The notes: a model not told the origin generated them from the letters alone. A DNA stretch of 64,000 nt from Nostoc sp. MG11 (GCF_014904695.1 NZ_JACXXN010000002.1:124001-188000); one strand, 5' to 3'. Shown: positions 28,377-37,516, counted from the first letter of the stretch. Numbers and translations: made by a program.

Positions 28377-29360
28377 ATGCAAGTGTTTGTCACGGGGGGT
28401 ACAGGTTTTGTTGGTGCTAACTTGGTGCGGTTGTTGCTGCAACAGGGATACACAGTCAAAGCGCTGGTACGCCCCAGCAGCAATCTGGACAATTTACGCT
28501 GTTTGGATGTGGAAGTAGTCCAGGGCGATCTCAATGACCCAGATCTCTGGCAACAGATGGTAGATTGCCAATACCTGTTTCATGTAGCCGCCCACTATTC
28601 TTTATGGCAGACAGACCAAGAGTTACTCTATCGTCACAATGTGTTAGGTACGCGCAATGTACTAGCCGCAGCCCGGAAAGCTGATATTGAGCGCACCATT
28701 TACACCAGTTCCGTGGCAGCGATTGGCGTGGGTTCACCTGGTCAAATAGTAGATGAAACTCATCAAAGTCCCTTAGAAAAGTTGGTGGGTGACTATAAGA
28801 AATCTAAATTTCTGGCTGAACAAGAAGCCATGCAAGCCGCTGCAACAGGTCAAGAAGTAGTTGTAGTCAATCCCAGTAGCCCAATCGGGGCGTTAGATAT
28901 TAAACCAACCCCAACAGGTGATATTATTCTGCGATTTTTGCGGCGACAAATGCCCGTATACTTAGATACTGGTCTGAATTTCATCGATGTGCGGGATGTG
29001 GCATGGGGACATTTACTAGCTTTGCAGCGGGGGAAGTCAGGCGATCGCTATATCTTAGGTCATCAAAATCTGACACTCAAACAACTTTTGGAGGAACTCG
29101 CCGAAATTACAGGTCTGAGCGCACCCCAACGCACTGTACCTGCTTGGTTGCCCCTCAGTGTTGCTTGGATTGATGAAAAAATTCTTGCACCGCTAGGGAA
29201 ATTGCCTTCAGTGCCTTTGGATGGCGTTCGCATGGCTAAACAACCCATGTACTACGATGCCTCAAAAGCAGTACGAGAGTTGGGTTTACCCCAGTCTTCA
29301 CTAAATGCAGCACTCAAGGAAGCAGTGTATTGGTTTATTTCTGGGGGATATGTCAAATGA
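28377..29360 (+). CDS. hpnA: Hopanoid-associated sugar epimerase HpnA
   Basis: This is an extended SDR family NAD(P)-dependent epimerase/dehydratase of the HpnA type, thought to act on sugar-modified hopanoids. The dinucleotide motif VTGGTGFVGANL is at the N-terminus and the catalytic Tyr-x-x-x-Lys is in DYKKSKFLAEQEA, with an HVAAHYSLW segment characteristic of the family. The start is ATG 28377, with TTG immediately before it. The gap to the RND gene is 74 bases and holds a hairpin-forming ATCTAAAATCC repeat. hpnH follows about 180 bases later on the same strand. Confidence 0.92.
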   Translation: MQVFVTGGTGFVGANLVRLLLQQGYTVKALVRPSSNLDNLRCLDVEVVQGDLNDPDLWQQMVDCQYLFHVAAHYSLWQTDQELLYRHNVLGTRNVLAAARKADIERTIYTSSVAAIGVGSPGQIVDETHQSPLEKLVGDYKKSKFLAEQEAMQAAATGQEVVVVNPSSPIGALDIKPTPTGDIILRFLRRQMPVYLDTGLNFIDVRDVAWGHLLALQRGKSGDRYILGHQNLTLKQLLEELAEITGLSAPQRTVPAWLPLSVAWIDEKILAPLGKLPSVPLDGVRMAKQPMYYDASKAVRELGLPQSSLNAALKEAVYWFISGGYVK

Positions 29361-29538
29361 GAAATGGGCAGGAGTTAAGAGTCAAGAATTCGGTATTTAT
29401 TCCCCCTTTCCCCTTTTGCCCTTTCCCCTTTTCCCCCTTCCCATCCCTTACCCTTAACAGACAAAAGTGTAAATTAAATACACATCAACCTAACCGTGGT
29501 GTTTCTATCTATTTATATAAACAGGAGTGATAGCCATA

Positions 29539-30558
29539 ATGGCGATTAATCTACAACAAGCTATGGATATTGGGAAGTATTTAGTTACCCAGCGTTTGAA
29601 AGGACGTAAACGCTTCCCCCTAGTATTAATGTTGGAACCGCTTTTTCGCTGTAACCTAGCCTGTACTGGTTGTGGCAAAATCCAGCATCCAGTAGACGTA
29701 CTAAAGCAAAACCTTACCCCAGAACAGTGCTTTGCTGCTGTGGAAGAGTGCGGCGCACCTGTTGTATCGATTCCTGGGGGAGAACCTCTGTTGCATCCCC
29801 AGATTGATGAGATTGTGCGGGGATTGATTGAGCGCAAAAAATATGTTTACTTATGCACAAATGGTTTGTTGTTAGAAAAAAGTTTGGATAAGTTTCAACC
29901 TTCGCCTTACCTAACTTTCAGCGTCCACCTTGATGGAATGCGGGAGTGGCACGATCAGTGTGTAGATCGCAAAGGCGTTTTTGATATCGCTGTCAAAGCT
30001 ATTCGCGCCGCTAAAGCCAAAGGATTTCGTGTCGCGACAAACACCACCATCTTTGACGGTGCTGATCCTAAAGCAATGCAAGAGTTCTTTGACTTCCTGG
30101 AAACACTAAATACTGACGGGATGATGATTTCTCCTGGTTACAGCTACGAGTGGGCGCCAGATCAAGATCATTTTCTCCAACGAGAACAAACACGCGCTCT
30201 CTTCCGAGAAATTCTCGCTCCCTTGAAAACAGGTGAAAAAAACTGGAACTTCAATCACAATCCGCTGTTCCTAGATTTTCTCATTGGTGAAAAAGATTAC
30301 GAATGCACGCCTTGGGGTAGCCCTAGTTATAGCGTTCTTGGTTGGCAAAAACCCTGTTATCTATTAAATGAAGGTCATTATGCCACCTTTAAGGAATTGC
30401 TAGGCGAAACTGATTGGAGTCAATACGGCCGTGCTAGTGGTAATCCTAAGTGTGCCGATTGCATGGTTCACTGCGGCTATGAACCAACAGCAGCTATGGA
30501 TGCAATGCAACCGCAAAATATGGCGCGTGCTCTTGGTAGTGTGTTCGGTAAGAATTAG
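29539..30558 (+). CDS. hpnH: Adenosylhopene transferase HpnH (radical SAM)
   Basis: HpnH uses S-adenosylmethionine to attach the 5'-deoxyadenosyl group to hopene, giving adenosylhopane, the entry to C35 hopanoids. The 4Fe-4S motif CNLACTGC is at residues 38-45 (Cys38, Cys42, Cys45), followed by the [11 protein letters not shown] glycine-rich SAM segment. The C-terminal [12 protein letters not shown] motif is typical of HpnH. I prefer ATG 29539 to the GTG at 29527; the ACAGGAG upstream spaces better with the ATG. Together with hpnG this implies ribosylhopane production. Confidence 0.95.
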   Translation: MAINLQQAMDIGKYLVTQRLKGRKRFPLVLMLEPLFRCNLACTGCGKIQHPVDVLKQNLTPEQCFAAVEECGAPVVSIPGGEPLLHPQIDEIVRGLIERKKYVYLCTNGLLLEKSLDKFQPSPYLTFSVHLDGMREWHDQCVDRKGVFDIAVKAIRAAKAKGFRVATNTTIFDGADPKAMQEFFDFLETLNTDGMMISPGYSYEWAPDQDHFLQREQTRALFREILAPLKTGEKNWNFNHNPLFLDFLIGEKDYECTPWGSPSYSVLGWQKPCYLLNEGHYATFKELLGETDWSQYGRASGNPKCADCMVHCGYEPTAAMDAMQPQNMARALGSVFGKN

Positions 30559-30605
30559 AGTGCTGAGTGCTGAGTGCTGAGTCAAGAGTCAGAGGAGTAA
30601 AAGAA

Positions 30606-30726
30606 AATTAGAACTTGATGAATCCACCTTTGAACTCCATTAATGAGTCTTTGACACTCATTAATCCACCTTTGAACTCCATTAATGAATCTTTGATACT
30701 CGTAAACGAGTATAAAAACTCTGCCC
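30606..30726. repeat. Dispersed repeat (GATGAATCCACC family), copy 2
   Basis: This repeat starts AGAACTTGATGAATCCACCT and includes an internal tandem duplication of AATCCACCTTTGAACTCCAT. It ends TATAAAAACTCTGCCCC like copy 1 at 19060-19150. It is preceded by four tandem GAGTGCT heptamers at about 30559-30585. Confidence 0.75.
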
Positions 30727-30794
30727 CTTGCTCCCTGCTCCCTGCTCCCATTGGTGTCAACTTAAGCTTAAACACTCAATTTCCAGTAGTTTCA

Positions 30795-30867
30795 GATCCC
30801 CCAACCCCCTTCAAAAGGGGGCATTCGATTCTAATTCCCCCCTTTTTAAGGGGGGTTAGGGGGGATC
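30795..30867. repeat. C/G-run palindromic repeat
   Basis: GATCCCCCAACCCCCTT at the left is the inverted partner of AAGGGGGGTTAGGGGGGATC at the right, with a second inner pairing of CCCCCTT and AAGGGGG. This is a dispersed cyanobacterial element with no coding role, lying between hpnH and the second radical SAM gene. Confidence 0.75.
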
Positions 30868-30983
30868 TCAAGTCTAGGTGGTACATCGAAAAACTTTGAA
30901 ATGCTTATCAGACTAGGCTTTCACGTTAAGTTGACACCAATGCCCTACTCCCTGCCCCTCCGCCCATCTTCTTAGGAGATAGT

Positions 30984-32099
30984 ATGTCAAAGAATAACTC
31001 AGTGTTAGGAGCAAAACGGCGATCGCTATGGCAACTTGCCTTACAGGGAGTGCTGGATGGTGGGCCTTCTACTTGTCAATTTGCGATTACTAGTGTATGT
31101 AATGCTCGTTGTGGATTCTGTAATTTTGCAGTGGATAGGATGCCGATGGATGAGCGGCATTCTGTAACGCTGGAGCAAGCAAAACAAGCGGCAGAGATTC
31201 TCTATCGCAATGGGGTGTATTTCTTGATTTACGTGGGTGGCGAGCCAATGGCTCATCCCCACCTCAATGAGATGATTGCTCATGCATCCAGCATCGGTAT
31301 GGCCCCTATGCTTGTGACTAATGGCTCTCTCCTTACACCAAAGCGGATTGATGAGTTAGCTGATGCTGGGTTGATGAGTGTGATTATTTCCATTGATGCG
31401 GCTGAGGTGGAAAAACATGAACAGAATCGTGGACTTAAAGGAGTGTGCGATCGCATCCGGGATGCTAACATTCATTTCCAGCGTCGGCATATCAGTACTA
31501 CTGCCTCAGTAACCATGAGCCGATTGATAGACGATTACCAGCAGTTACCACCATTCCTCAAGTCGCTGGGTTTTGACAGCGTAACTTTCTCTTATCCGCT
31601 CACCACCTTGGCATCATCCTATCTTGGTTACGCCGAGTCGAACTTAGTAGACTACACTACCGAAGAGTTGCATGAGCGCTTCAACACTTTAAAGGCGCTC
31701 AAACAAGATTTTCCGGTTGTGAATCCTACCGCCTCCATTGAGGATATGCAACGCCATTTACGAGGTGAACCGGAGCAATTTGGCTGTCTTGGTGGCTGGA
31801 AGTTATTTTATTTGGACTGGCATCTTAACCTTTACCGTTGCCACAACTGGGATAAACCCATGTGTCATATTACCGAGTTTGACAGTTCGCAGCGGGTTCG
31901 TGATGGGTGTACCGCCTGTATGATTGACTGCTACCGCGACTCCAGCGTCATGCAGCATATCGGTGTTTCCGTCAGTGATGGTGTGCAAGCAGCAGCCAAG
32001 GGAAAATTTAAGCAAGCTTGGAAACACTGGTTTAATCACAATAACCTGGTTTCCCTCAAAGCTGTCTGGGAGCAAGCAACTTGGTTACGTCGCCTCTAG
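30984..32099 (+). CDS. Radical SAM enzyme of unknown role, downstream of hpnH
   Basis: This 371-residue radical SAM protein has the cluster motif CNARCGFC (Cys39, Cys43, Cys46) and the SAM-binding YVGGEPMAHPH segment. Extra C-terminal cysteines (FGCLGGWK, YRCHNWDKPMC, CTACMIDCYRD) suggest an auxiliary iron-sulfur site like that of SPASM/twitch enzymes. It resembles HpnH in length and layout but is clearly a different protein. It has no cobalamin-binding domain, so it is neither the C-2 methylase HpnP nor HpnJ. The start ATG is 9 bases after TTAGGAGATAGT, a good ribosome site. Position suggests a hopanoid-modifying role, which is inference. Confidence 0.85.
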   Translation: MSKNNSVLGAKRRSLWQLALQGVLDGGPSTCQFAITSVCNARCGFCNFAVDRMPMDERHSVTLEQAKQAAEILYRNGVYFLIYVGGEPMAHPHLNEMIAHASSIGMAPMLVTNGSLLTPKRIDELADAGLMSVIISIDAAEVEKHEQNRGLKGVCDRIRDANIHFQRRHISTTASVTMSRLIDDYQQLPPFLKSLGFDSVTFSYPLTTLASSYLGYAESNLVDYTTEELHERFNTLKALKQDFPVVNPTASIEDMQRHLRGEPEQFGCLGGWKLFYLDWHLNLYRCHNWDKPMCHITEFDSSQRVRDGCTACMIDCYRDSSVMQHIGVSVSDGVQAAAKGKFKQAWKHWFNHNNLVSLKAVWEQATWLRRL

Positions 32100-32123
32100 T
32101 CGATTTTCCTTTGCAAACACATA

Positions 32124-32291
32124 TAGGACTTACACCCACTCTACTAATTCTTCTCTACGTTCGCGCAGCGTGTCGCAGACAGACGCTACGCGTTGGCGGA
32201 GCCGACGCACCAGAAGGCGTCTTGGCGGTATGCCTCCGGCACGCTATGCGAACGATAAATCAAGCTTTTTGGCAATTTTTGCGTAAGTCCT
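32124..32291. mobile_element. MITE-like element with TAGGACTTAC termini
   Basis: The left end TAGGACTTACAC and right end GCGTAAGTCCT form imperfect terminal inverted repeats around a GC-richer core of nested palindromes (GCGCAGCGTGTCGC, CGTTGGCGGAGCCGACG). No transposase is encoded. Confidence 0.65.
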
Positions 32292-32670
32292 GATAGCCAG
32301 TTCTACATAACACTATATAAACGAGTTTTAATTTGATACAATTTCTTTCGGTTAAGAGGAAAAGAGAAATGAACGTATGTTTGAATTCATACCTTCCTCT
32401 TTATCTCTGAACTTTTTTCCACCTAAAAAATAAGGTTCTGAGTGCTTATCTGAAAAGTATTGGCTCTTAATCTAGGTGCAACTTTTTCATTCATTTATAT
32501 TGTTTAAATTTTAACTTTTTGCTACGTGTAACAATAATGTGTAGTACAAAATATAGCAGTTTTCAAGTTAATAAACTACTAACTTAGATAGTGTCGGCTT
32601 TGATAGAGTAATGGGAATATCTAAAATTTAGAACTATCATCGAGAATAAACAGCAATTAGGGATAGGTTC
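32292..32670. other. AT-rich intergenic region
   Basis: I see no gene or clear structured element here. It presumably contains the promoter of the small exported protein that follows. Confidence 0.4.
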
Positions 32671-33129
32671 ATGAAAAAATTGATATGTAGCCCTCTTGTA
32701 GCTTCCTTACTGATAGGAGTAACAAGTCAGCTAGCCATTACTCAGAGTTTAAACAACCATTCTCAAATGGGACTAACTTACTCAAACCCGTTCACTGGAT
32801 TAAATAAATATACCGATGTGAAGATTTCTCAGACTACCCAAGAAATTGATGAGAAAACAGCCTTAAATTTAGTCTGGAAGCTACCACAAGTGCAACGCAA
32901 AGCACGAGACATTGAACGCTTGTCTAAGGGAACTATAAAAGTTGCAGCAATGGTCGATGGTAAACCGACGCTAGATGAACCTTATTATAAAGTTCAAGTG
33001 TTTGAAAAACATCCAGATGAAAATGTCACGATTTACTGGTTTCACGTTTTAAAGTCAAATGGCGTTATTGAGGTTCTAGATGTGGTGACTAATCAATATA
33101 TATCCCTAGAAAAGTGGAAGCCTGATTAA
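32671..33129 (+). CDS. Small exported protein, unknown function
   Basis: I do not recognise the family with confidence. The 152-residue protein starts MKKLICSPLVASLLIGV, a good signal peptide with likely cleavage near residue 25. The mature part (TALNLVWKLPQVQRKARDIE, then PYYKVQVFEKHPDENVTIYW) alternates helix and strands in a way that recalls PepSY-like or inhibitor-like periplasmic domains. A periplasmic location is the safest statement. It is followed 73 bases later by a small membrane protein that may be co-transcribed. Confidence 0.7.
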   Translation: MKKLICSPLVASLLIGVTSQLAITQSLNNHSQMGLTYSNPFTGLNKYTDVKISQTTQEIDEKTALNLVWKLPQVQRKARDIERLSKGTIKVAAMVDGKPTLDEPYYKVQVFEKHPDENVTIYWFHVLKSNGVIEVLDVVTNQYISLEKWKPD

Positions 33130-33202
33130 TATTAAAACTTCTCAGTTTTCATATAATTAATCATCTGGTTTTGCTAATTTACAAATTTCCCAAATCAACT
33201 CA

Positions 33203-33448
33203 ATGTCTGAACAAAAAACCGTAAGTCCTTGGAAATACAAACCTTGGTGGTGTCAGCCCTGGTCTATAATTCTCACAACTGTCACATTGATTAGTGGTAG
33301 TTGGTTATTATTTAAAACTATCTGGCTAACAATTCTTATCTCCATCCCTCTATTAACTTGGATGGGATTTTTTGTATTAGTCTGGCCACAACTAATGATT
33401 CGCAGTGGTATTTTAGAATCGTATCAAAATGACAATCTCCGTTCGTAG
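33203..33448 (+). CDS. Small two-helix membrane protein (DUF6737-like)
   Basis: The 81-residue protein has a Trp-rich N-terminus (PWKYKPWWCQPWSI) and two hydrophobic helices at about 22-42 and 43-65. It resembles a conserved cyanobacterial family of small membrane proteins annotated as DUF6737; I hold that name loosely. Its last codons and stop are provided by a palindromic repeat starting at 33441 (CGT TCG TAG), so the ancestral C-terminus may have been different. Confidence 0.65.
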   Translation: MSEQKTVSPWKYKPWWCQPWSIILTTVTLISGSWLLFKTIWLTILISIPLLTWMGFFVLVWPQLMIRSGILESYQNDNLRS

Positions 33449-33504
33449 TGAGCGATTCATCGCTCAAAATAAGGATTATCAGGACTAAAGTCCTTACTAC
33501 AAAC
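33441..33504. repeat. GTTCGTAGT...ACTACAAAC palindromic repeat, copy 1
   Basis: The left arm GTTCGTAGTGAGCGATTCAT and right arm ACTAAAGTCCTTACTACAAA are imperfect terminal inverted repeats. A second member lies at 37650-37707. It overlaps the end of the preceding small membrane protein gene. Confidence 0.75.
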
Positions 33505-33524
33505 TTTAATTTATTACCGTCTAG

Positions 33525-33878
33525 CTACTTAACCCGCCGAAGGAACTCAATATTAAGATTTAGTTTCTCTCCTAGCCACAGAGAATGTTTCATGTGGTCT
33601 GCCACATCATCGCCTGTCTCAGGGTGGATTAAAACATCCAACCCCTCACGATTGAGCATTAACCACGAGACAATCTGGCCAAATTCATTGGGTGAAAAGG
33701 CAACTTGATACATTGCTTTTGGATGTGGCCCAATAGGTAAATCATGCCAACGTCCAAGCTGCACTTCAAACCTACTGCTCAATCCTTCACGTACACGCGC
33801 AGCTACATCACGACTCGCAGTATCGAAGTAGATATGAGCATGAAAGCCAATAATCTCGGTAGTATCTATCATTTTCAT
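33525..33878 (-). CDS. DOPA 4,5-dioxygenase family protein
   Basis: This 117-residue protein matches the DOPA 4,5-dioxygenase family, extradiol-type enzymes that in fungi and plants open DOPA to betalamic-acid precursors and whose bacterial substrates are uncertain. Visible family features are IIGFHAHIYFDTASR at the N-terminus, GRWHDLPIGPHPKAMYQVAF in the middle and VLIHPETGDDVADH near the end; the histidines in these segments are probable metal ligands. The length is normal for the family. It stands alone, convergent with the small membrane protein gene. Confidence 0.88.
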   Translation of the reverse strand: MKMIDTTEIIGFHAHIYFDTASRDVAARVREGLSSRFEVQLGRWHDLPIGPHPKAMYQVAFSPNEFGQIVSWLMLNREGLDVLIHPETGDDVADHMKHSLWLGEKLNLNIEFLRRVK

Positions 33879-34037
33879 CTCCTCTTTTTGCTCTCAACTC
33901 TAATTTGACAGCTTAAGGCGCTTTTTGAGAGCGTGAAAAGCATAATTTTATTAGTATCGATAAAATAACTTTCATTATTTGGTATTGTTAATTTGATACT
34001 GTAAAAATGAAATTCTCATAAGTATATGGAGAAGCTA

Positions 34038-34307
34038 ATGGTTCTCAAAGTCAATAGTGATTTTAAACACCAAATATTTTATGTGCCACTGAAAAATGGC
34101 TCGGATTTGGATTGCTTGGATATAAAAGTCTCCGGTAACTTGCCTCTCGAAGCTGACTTGGCTAATTACTTAAATCACTGGCTGAATAAGTATCAGTTTG
34201 TGGCCATACTTAACTGTATCAAGCACAAACAAAACACTGTCAATAACTCGATTAATCAACGAATTTTATATTTTTGGCAAACAGTTAAGGTATTAAAGTA
34301 CTCCTGA
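34038..34307 (+). CDS. Small hypothetical protein
   Basis: This is a short open frame of 89 residues starting at ATG 34038 with GGAGAA eight bases upstream; an earlier in-frame ATG at 34026 is possible. The predicted protein (MVLKVNSDFKHQIFYVPLKN...) has no motif I recognise and no signal peptide. The good ribosome site argues for translation, but it could be spurious. Confidence 0.4.
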   Translation: MVLKVNSDFKHQIFYVPLKNGSDLDCLDIKVSGNLPLEADLANYLNHWLNKYQFVAILNCIKHKQNTVNNSINQRILYFWQTVKVLKYS

Positions 34308-34443
34308 TACTTACAAGAATTTTGCAGTATTAACAATACATTATGTAAAGACTCAAAATGCAACGATACGGTTCGAGTCTTAAATAGCACAGATAATAAT
34401 CCCATACAATCTTATCGTTCCTAGCAATATCTAACTCAATATC

Positions 34444-36222
34444 ATGATCGATAAACACCTTAAAAAGCTTGCAGTGTCTTGGTTGCAGCTAAGTATATTT
34501 ATGTTGTTTAGCGGCATGAATTCTAGACTTCTAAAAGCGCAGGTTATTGATAACGTACAACCATCGCAACAACTCCCACCGCCGCAGGATGTCCAACCGC
34601 CTTCGCCTTCCCCACTTCCCTCGCCTCAACTACCACAGCGACTACCCCCACCAGCAGAACTACTTCCCCCTTCTGTTCCAACTCCCACACCGGAAGAATC
34701 ACTTCCGAGTAAAATTCCTTTAACTATTACTGTTGAACAGTTTGAAGTTGTTGGTAGCACAGTCTTTAGTCCCGAAGAGTTAGCCCAAGCTACCGCTGAG
34801 TTTACCAAACGACCGATTTCACTGACGCAATTGTATCAGGCTCGTTCTAAAATTACCGAACTATACATTAACAAGGGTTATATTACTTCTGGTGCTTACA
34901 TCCCACCTCAAACAATCCAGTCCGGTGTCATTAAAATTCAGGTGGTCGAAGGTAGATTAGAGGAAATCGAGGTAACTGGTAATCAACGACTGAACTCCAA
35001 TTATGTCCGCAGCCGTATAGCAATCGCGACATCACCACCTCTGAATCGGCAACGGCTTTTGGAAGCACTGCAACTTTTGCAACTCAATCCTTTGATTCAA
35101 AACTTGTCTGCTGAACTATCAGCGGGGTCGCGTCTTGGTACAAGTGTGTTACAGGTGCAGATTAAGGAAGCAAAAACCTTCAATACTCAAATAGTTCTTG
35201 ATAATGGGCGATCGCCTAGTGTAGGCAGCTTCCGGCGGCGAGTACAACTAGGTGAAGCGAACTTACTCGGACTAGGAGATAGTCTGAATCTAGCTTACAC
35301 TAATACCGATGGTAGTAATTCATTTGACGCCAGCTACACATTGCCTCTCAATCCCAAAAACGGGACACTCACTTTCAACTATGGCACTACATCAAGTGAT
35401 GTTATTGAACGTCCTTTCAACAGCCTAGATATCCAATCAGCTTCTCGCTACTACGAATTGACATTCCGTCAGCCAGTAATTCAAACTCCCACACAAGAAT
35501 TAGCCCTTGGGTTGACAGCCTCCCGACGCGAAAGTGAAATATCTTCTCGGCTGTTTCAAAAACCATTTGAACTTCCCCCAAATGAACTCTCGCCCGGAGC
35601 AGATGAACGAGGACGCACCAGGGTATCTGCGTTGCGATTTTTTCAAGAATGGACAAGTCGAAATAACCGTGAAGTGATCGCTCTACGTTCTCAATTCAAT
35701 TTGGGTATCGGTGCGTTGAATGCCACGATTAATCAAGACCCTCCCGATAGTCGTTTTTTTGCTTGGCAAGGTCAAGCGCAGTGGGCACGTCTTTTAGCTC
35801 CCGAAACTTTACTGTTACTGCGTTTGAATACACAACTAGCATCGAGAGCGCTTCTGCCTTTAGAGCAGTTTGGCTTAGGTGGTCAAGATAGTGTTCGGGG
35901 CTATCGTCAAGATTTCTTACTTACAGATAATGGCACTTTTGCTTCTGCTGAAGTGCAAATCCCCATACTCCGCCTACCCCAAATAGACAGCACGTTACAA
36001 GTAATTCCCTTCGCTGATTTCGGTGTCGCTTGGAATAATTCGGGTAGAGACGCTCCTAATCCTAATACTTTAGCTTCTGTTGGGTTGGGGTTACGCTGGA
36101 GACAAGGCGATCGCTTCACAGCTCGTCTTGATTGGGGAATTCCTTTAGTATCTGTTGACTCAAATGAAAGAACATGGCAAGAAAACGGGCTATATTTCTA
36201 TTTACTCTATAATCCTTTTTGA
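34444..36222 (+). CDS. TpsB outer-membrane transporter (ShlB/FhaC/HecB family)
   Basis: This is a two-partner secretion transporter, an outer-membrane beta-barrel that exports a TpsA passenger. An N-terminal signal peptide is followed by a Pro-rich linker (about residues 40-80), two POTRA-like domains (ITVEQFEVVGSTVFSPEEL and IKIQVVEGRLEEIEVTGNQR) and a C-terminal barrel with the conserved LGGQDSVRGYRQD motif and a terminal aromatic residue (LYNPF). At 592 residues the length is normal. No TpsA or CHAT-type passenger gene is adjacent on either side, so its substrate must be encoded elsewhere or has been lost. Confidence 0.92.
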   Translation: MIDKHLKKLAVSWLQLSIFMLFSGMNSRLLKAQVIDNVQPSQQLPPPQDVQPPSPSPLPSPQLPQRLPPPAELLPPSVPTPTPEESLPSKIPLTITVEQFEVVGSTVFSPEELAQATAEFTKRPISLTQLYQARSKITELYINKGYITSGAYIPPQTIQSGVIKIQVVEGRLEEIEVTGNQRLNSNYVRSRIAIATSPPLNRQRLLEALQLLQLNPLIQNLSAELSAGSRLGTSVLQVQIKEAKTFNTQIVLDNGRSPSVGSFRRRVQLGEANLLGLGDSLNLAYTNTDGSNSFDASYTLPLNPKNGTLTFNYGTTSSDVIERPFNSLDIQSASRYYELTFRQPVIQTPTQELALGLTASRRESEISSRLFQKPFELPPNELSPGADERGRTRVSALRFFQEWTSRNNREVIALRSQFNLGIGALNATINQDPPDSRFFAWQGQAQWARLLAPETLLLLRLNTQLASRALLPLEQFGLGGQDSVRGYRQDFLLTDNGTFASAEVQIPILRLPQIDSTLQVIPFADFGVAWNNSGRDAPNPNTLASVGLGLRWRQGDRFTARLDWGIPLVSVDSNERTWQENGLYFYLLYNPF

Positions 36223-36754
36223 AGTCTAATATTGATGTCAATTGCTTCTCGAAGAGAGAAAATAGATGACACACACTATCCTAGAACTACTGTCGGAAGA
36301 CCAATTTTTATTTATTTTATACAATGCTAACTAAGAGAAAACAGTATATCTCGTGTAGATAAAGGTTCTTCACAAGGTCATGCACAATTACAAGTAGTCA
36401 AAACTACTTCTCAAAGAGTATCTGTATCAATACCTTTCGGGGGAGGGCTAAAGGCTAAAGGCTAAAATTTCCCTTTCCCCTTTAACTCTTCGGGTGATGC
36501 CTCCGGCACGCCAAAGGCGAACGCCAGTTGCCTGGGTCGGGCTAACCCTCCCGCAGCACTGGTCTCACCTTTTCCTAGGTAACAAAGGAGATAAGAAGTG
36601 CTTATCCGAGAAGTATTGGCATCTGTATTTATCCATATTTTAAGTAATGATACTGACTGCATTTGGCGTCACCAATTTATCCCAGAATCCGAAAGCGTTA
36701 AGTCGTTTCGTTCTGGATACTCTAATGCTCCCTGCAAGGAGGAAAAAAAAGAAC
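36223..36754. other. Intergenic region with short repeats
   Basis: No gene is seen. Tandem CTAAAGG heptamers at about 36448-36467 and a GCCTCCGGCACGCCAAAGGC palindromic patch at about 36499 are typical dispersed repeats. GGAGG at about 36738 precedes the aldolase start. Confidence 0.5.
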
Positions 36755-37516
36755 ATGCCCAAATTCGATAAACTGCAACCCCCCGTTTTTCAGCAAGTGG
36801 AAGAAGAACGCCTGCACCGCAAGCAACGTCTAGCCGCTGCCTTTCGCCTGTTTGGCCGGCTTGGATTCAGTGAAGGGATAGCAGGTCATATTACAGTTCG
36901 CGATCCTGAGTTTACAGACCATTTTTGGGTGAATCCGTTCGGGAAGTACTTCAGACATATCCGTGTCTCTGACTTGCTTTTGGTTGATAAAGAAGGCGAA
37001 GTTGTCAAAGGTGATGCTCTTATAAATCAAGCTGCCTTCGCTATTCATTCCCAGATTCATCAGGCTCGACCCGATATTATCGCCGCTGCACATGCCCATT
37101 CAATTTACGGTAAAGCCTGGTCTAGCTTGGGCCGCCTGCTTGATCCGCTCACACAAGATTCCTGTGCTTTTTACGAAGACCATGCGTTGTTTCATGACTG
37201 TACAGATGTTGTTTTAGATACTTGCGAGGGTAGGCAAATTGCTGAAGCCTTGAGCCAGAATAAAGCAATAATCCTGCGTAACCACGGCATTCTGACTGTG
37301 GGACACACAGTAGATGAAGCTGCTTGGTGGTACATTAGCCTAGAGCAATCGTGTCAAGCGCAACTCCTAGCAGAAGCCGCGGGTAGACCGAGTGTGATCA
37401 AACATGAAACAGCTCGTTTAACACACAGCCAAGTAGGAGCGCCTTCAGGTGGGTGGTTCTGTTTCCAGCCACTTTATGACAGGATTGTGCGCGAAGAACC
37501 TGATTTACTTGAGTAA
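36755..37516 (+). CDS. Class II aldolase/adducin family protein
   Basis: This 253-residue protein belongs to the class II aldolase/adducin fold, zinc enzymes such as fuculose-phosphate aldolase and related decarboxylases. The zinc-binding HxH is in AAAHAHSIYGKAW and a further His is in ILRNHGILTVGHTVDEA. I start at ATG 36755 (MPKFDKLQPP), which follows a GGAGG; the frame is open another 36 codons upstream but that part does not look like family sequence. The substrate is uncertain: several family members act on sugars and others on small oxo-acids. Confidence 0.88.
   Translation: MPKFDKLQPPVFQQVEEERLHRKQRLAAAFRLFGRLGFSEGIAGHITVRDPEFTDHFWVNPFGKYFRHIRVSDLLLVDKEGEVVKGDALINQAAFAIHSQIHQARPDIIAAAHAHSIYGKAWSSLGRLLDPLTQDSCAFYEDHALFHDCTDVVLDTCEGRQIAEALSQNKAIILRNHGILTVGHTVDEAAWWYISLEQSCQAQLLAEAAGRPSVIKHETARLTHSQVGAPSGGWFCFQPLYDRIVREEPDLLE

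Noticed and set aside
30615-30899. 94-residue frame with repeated NPPLNSINES peptide
   Set aside because: It is translation of the dispersed GATGAATCCACC repeat followed by a C/G-run palindrome; no independent coding evidence.
30984-32099. HpnP or HpnJ
   Set aside because: Both carry a cobalamin-binding domain before the radical SAM core; this protein starts directly with the radical SAM domain.
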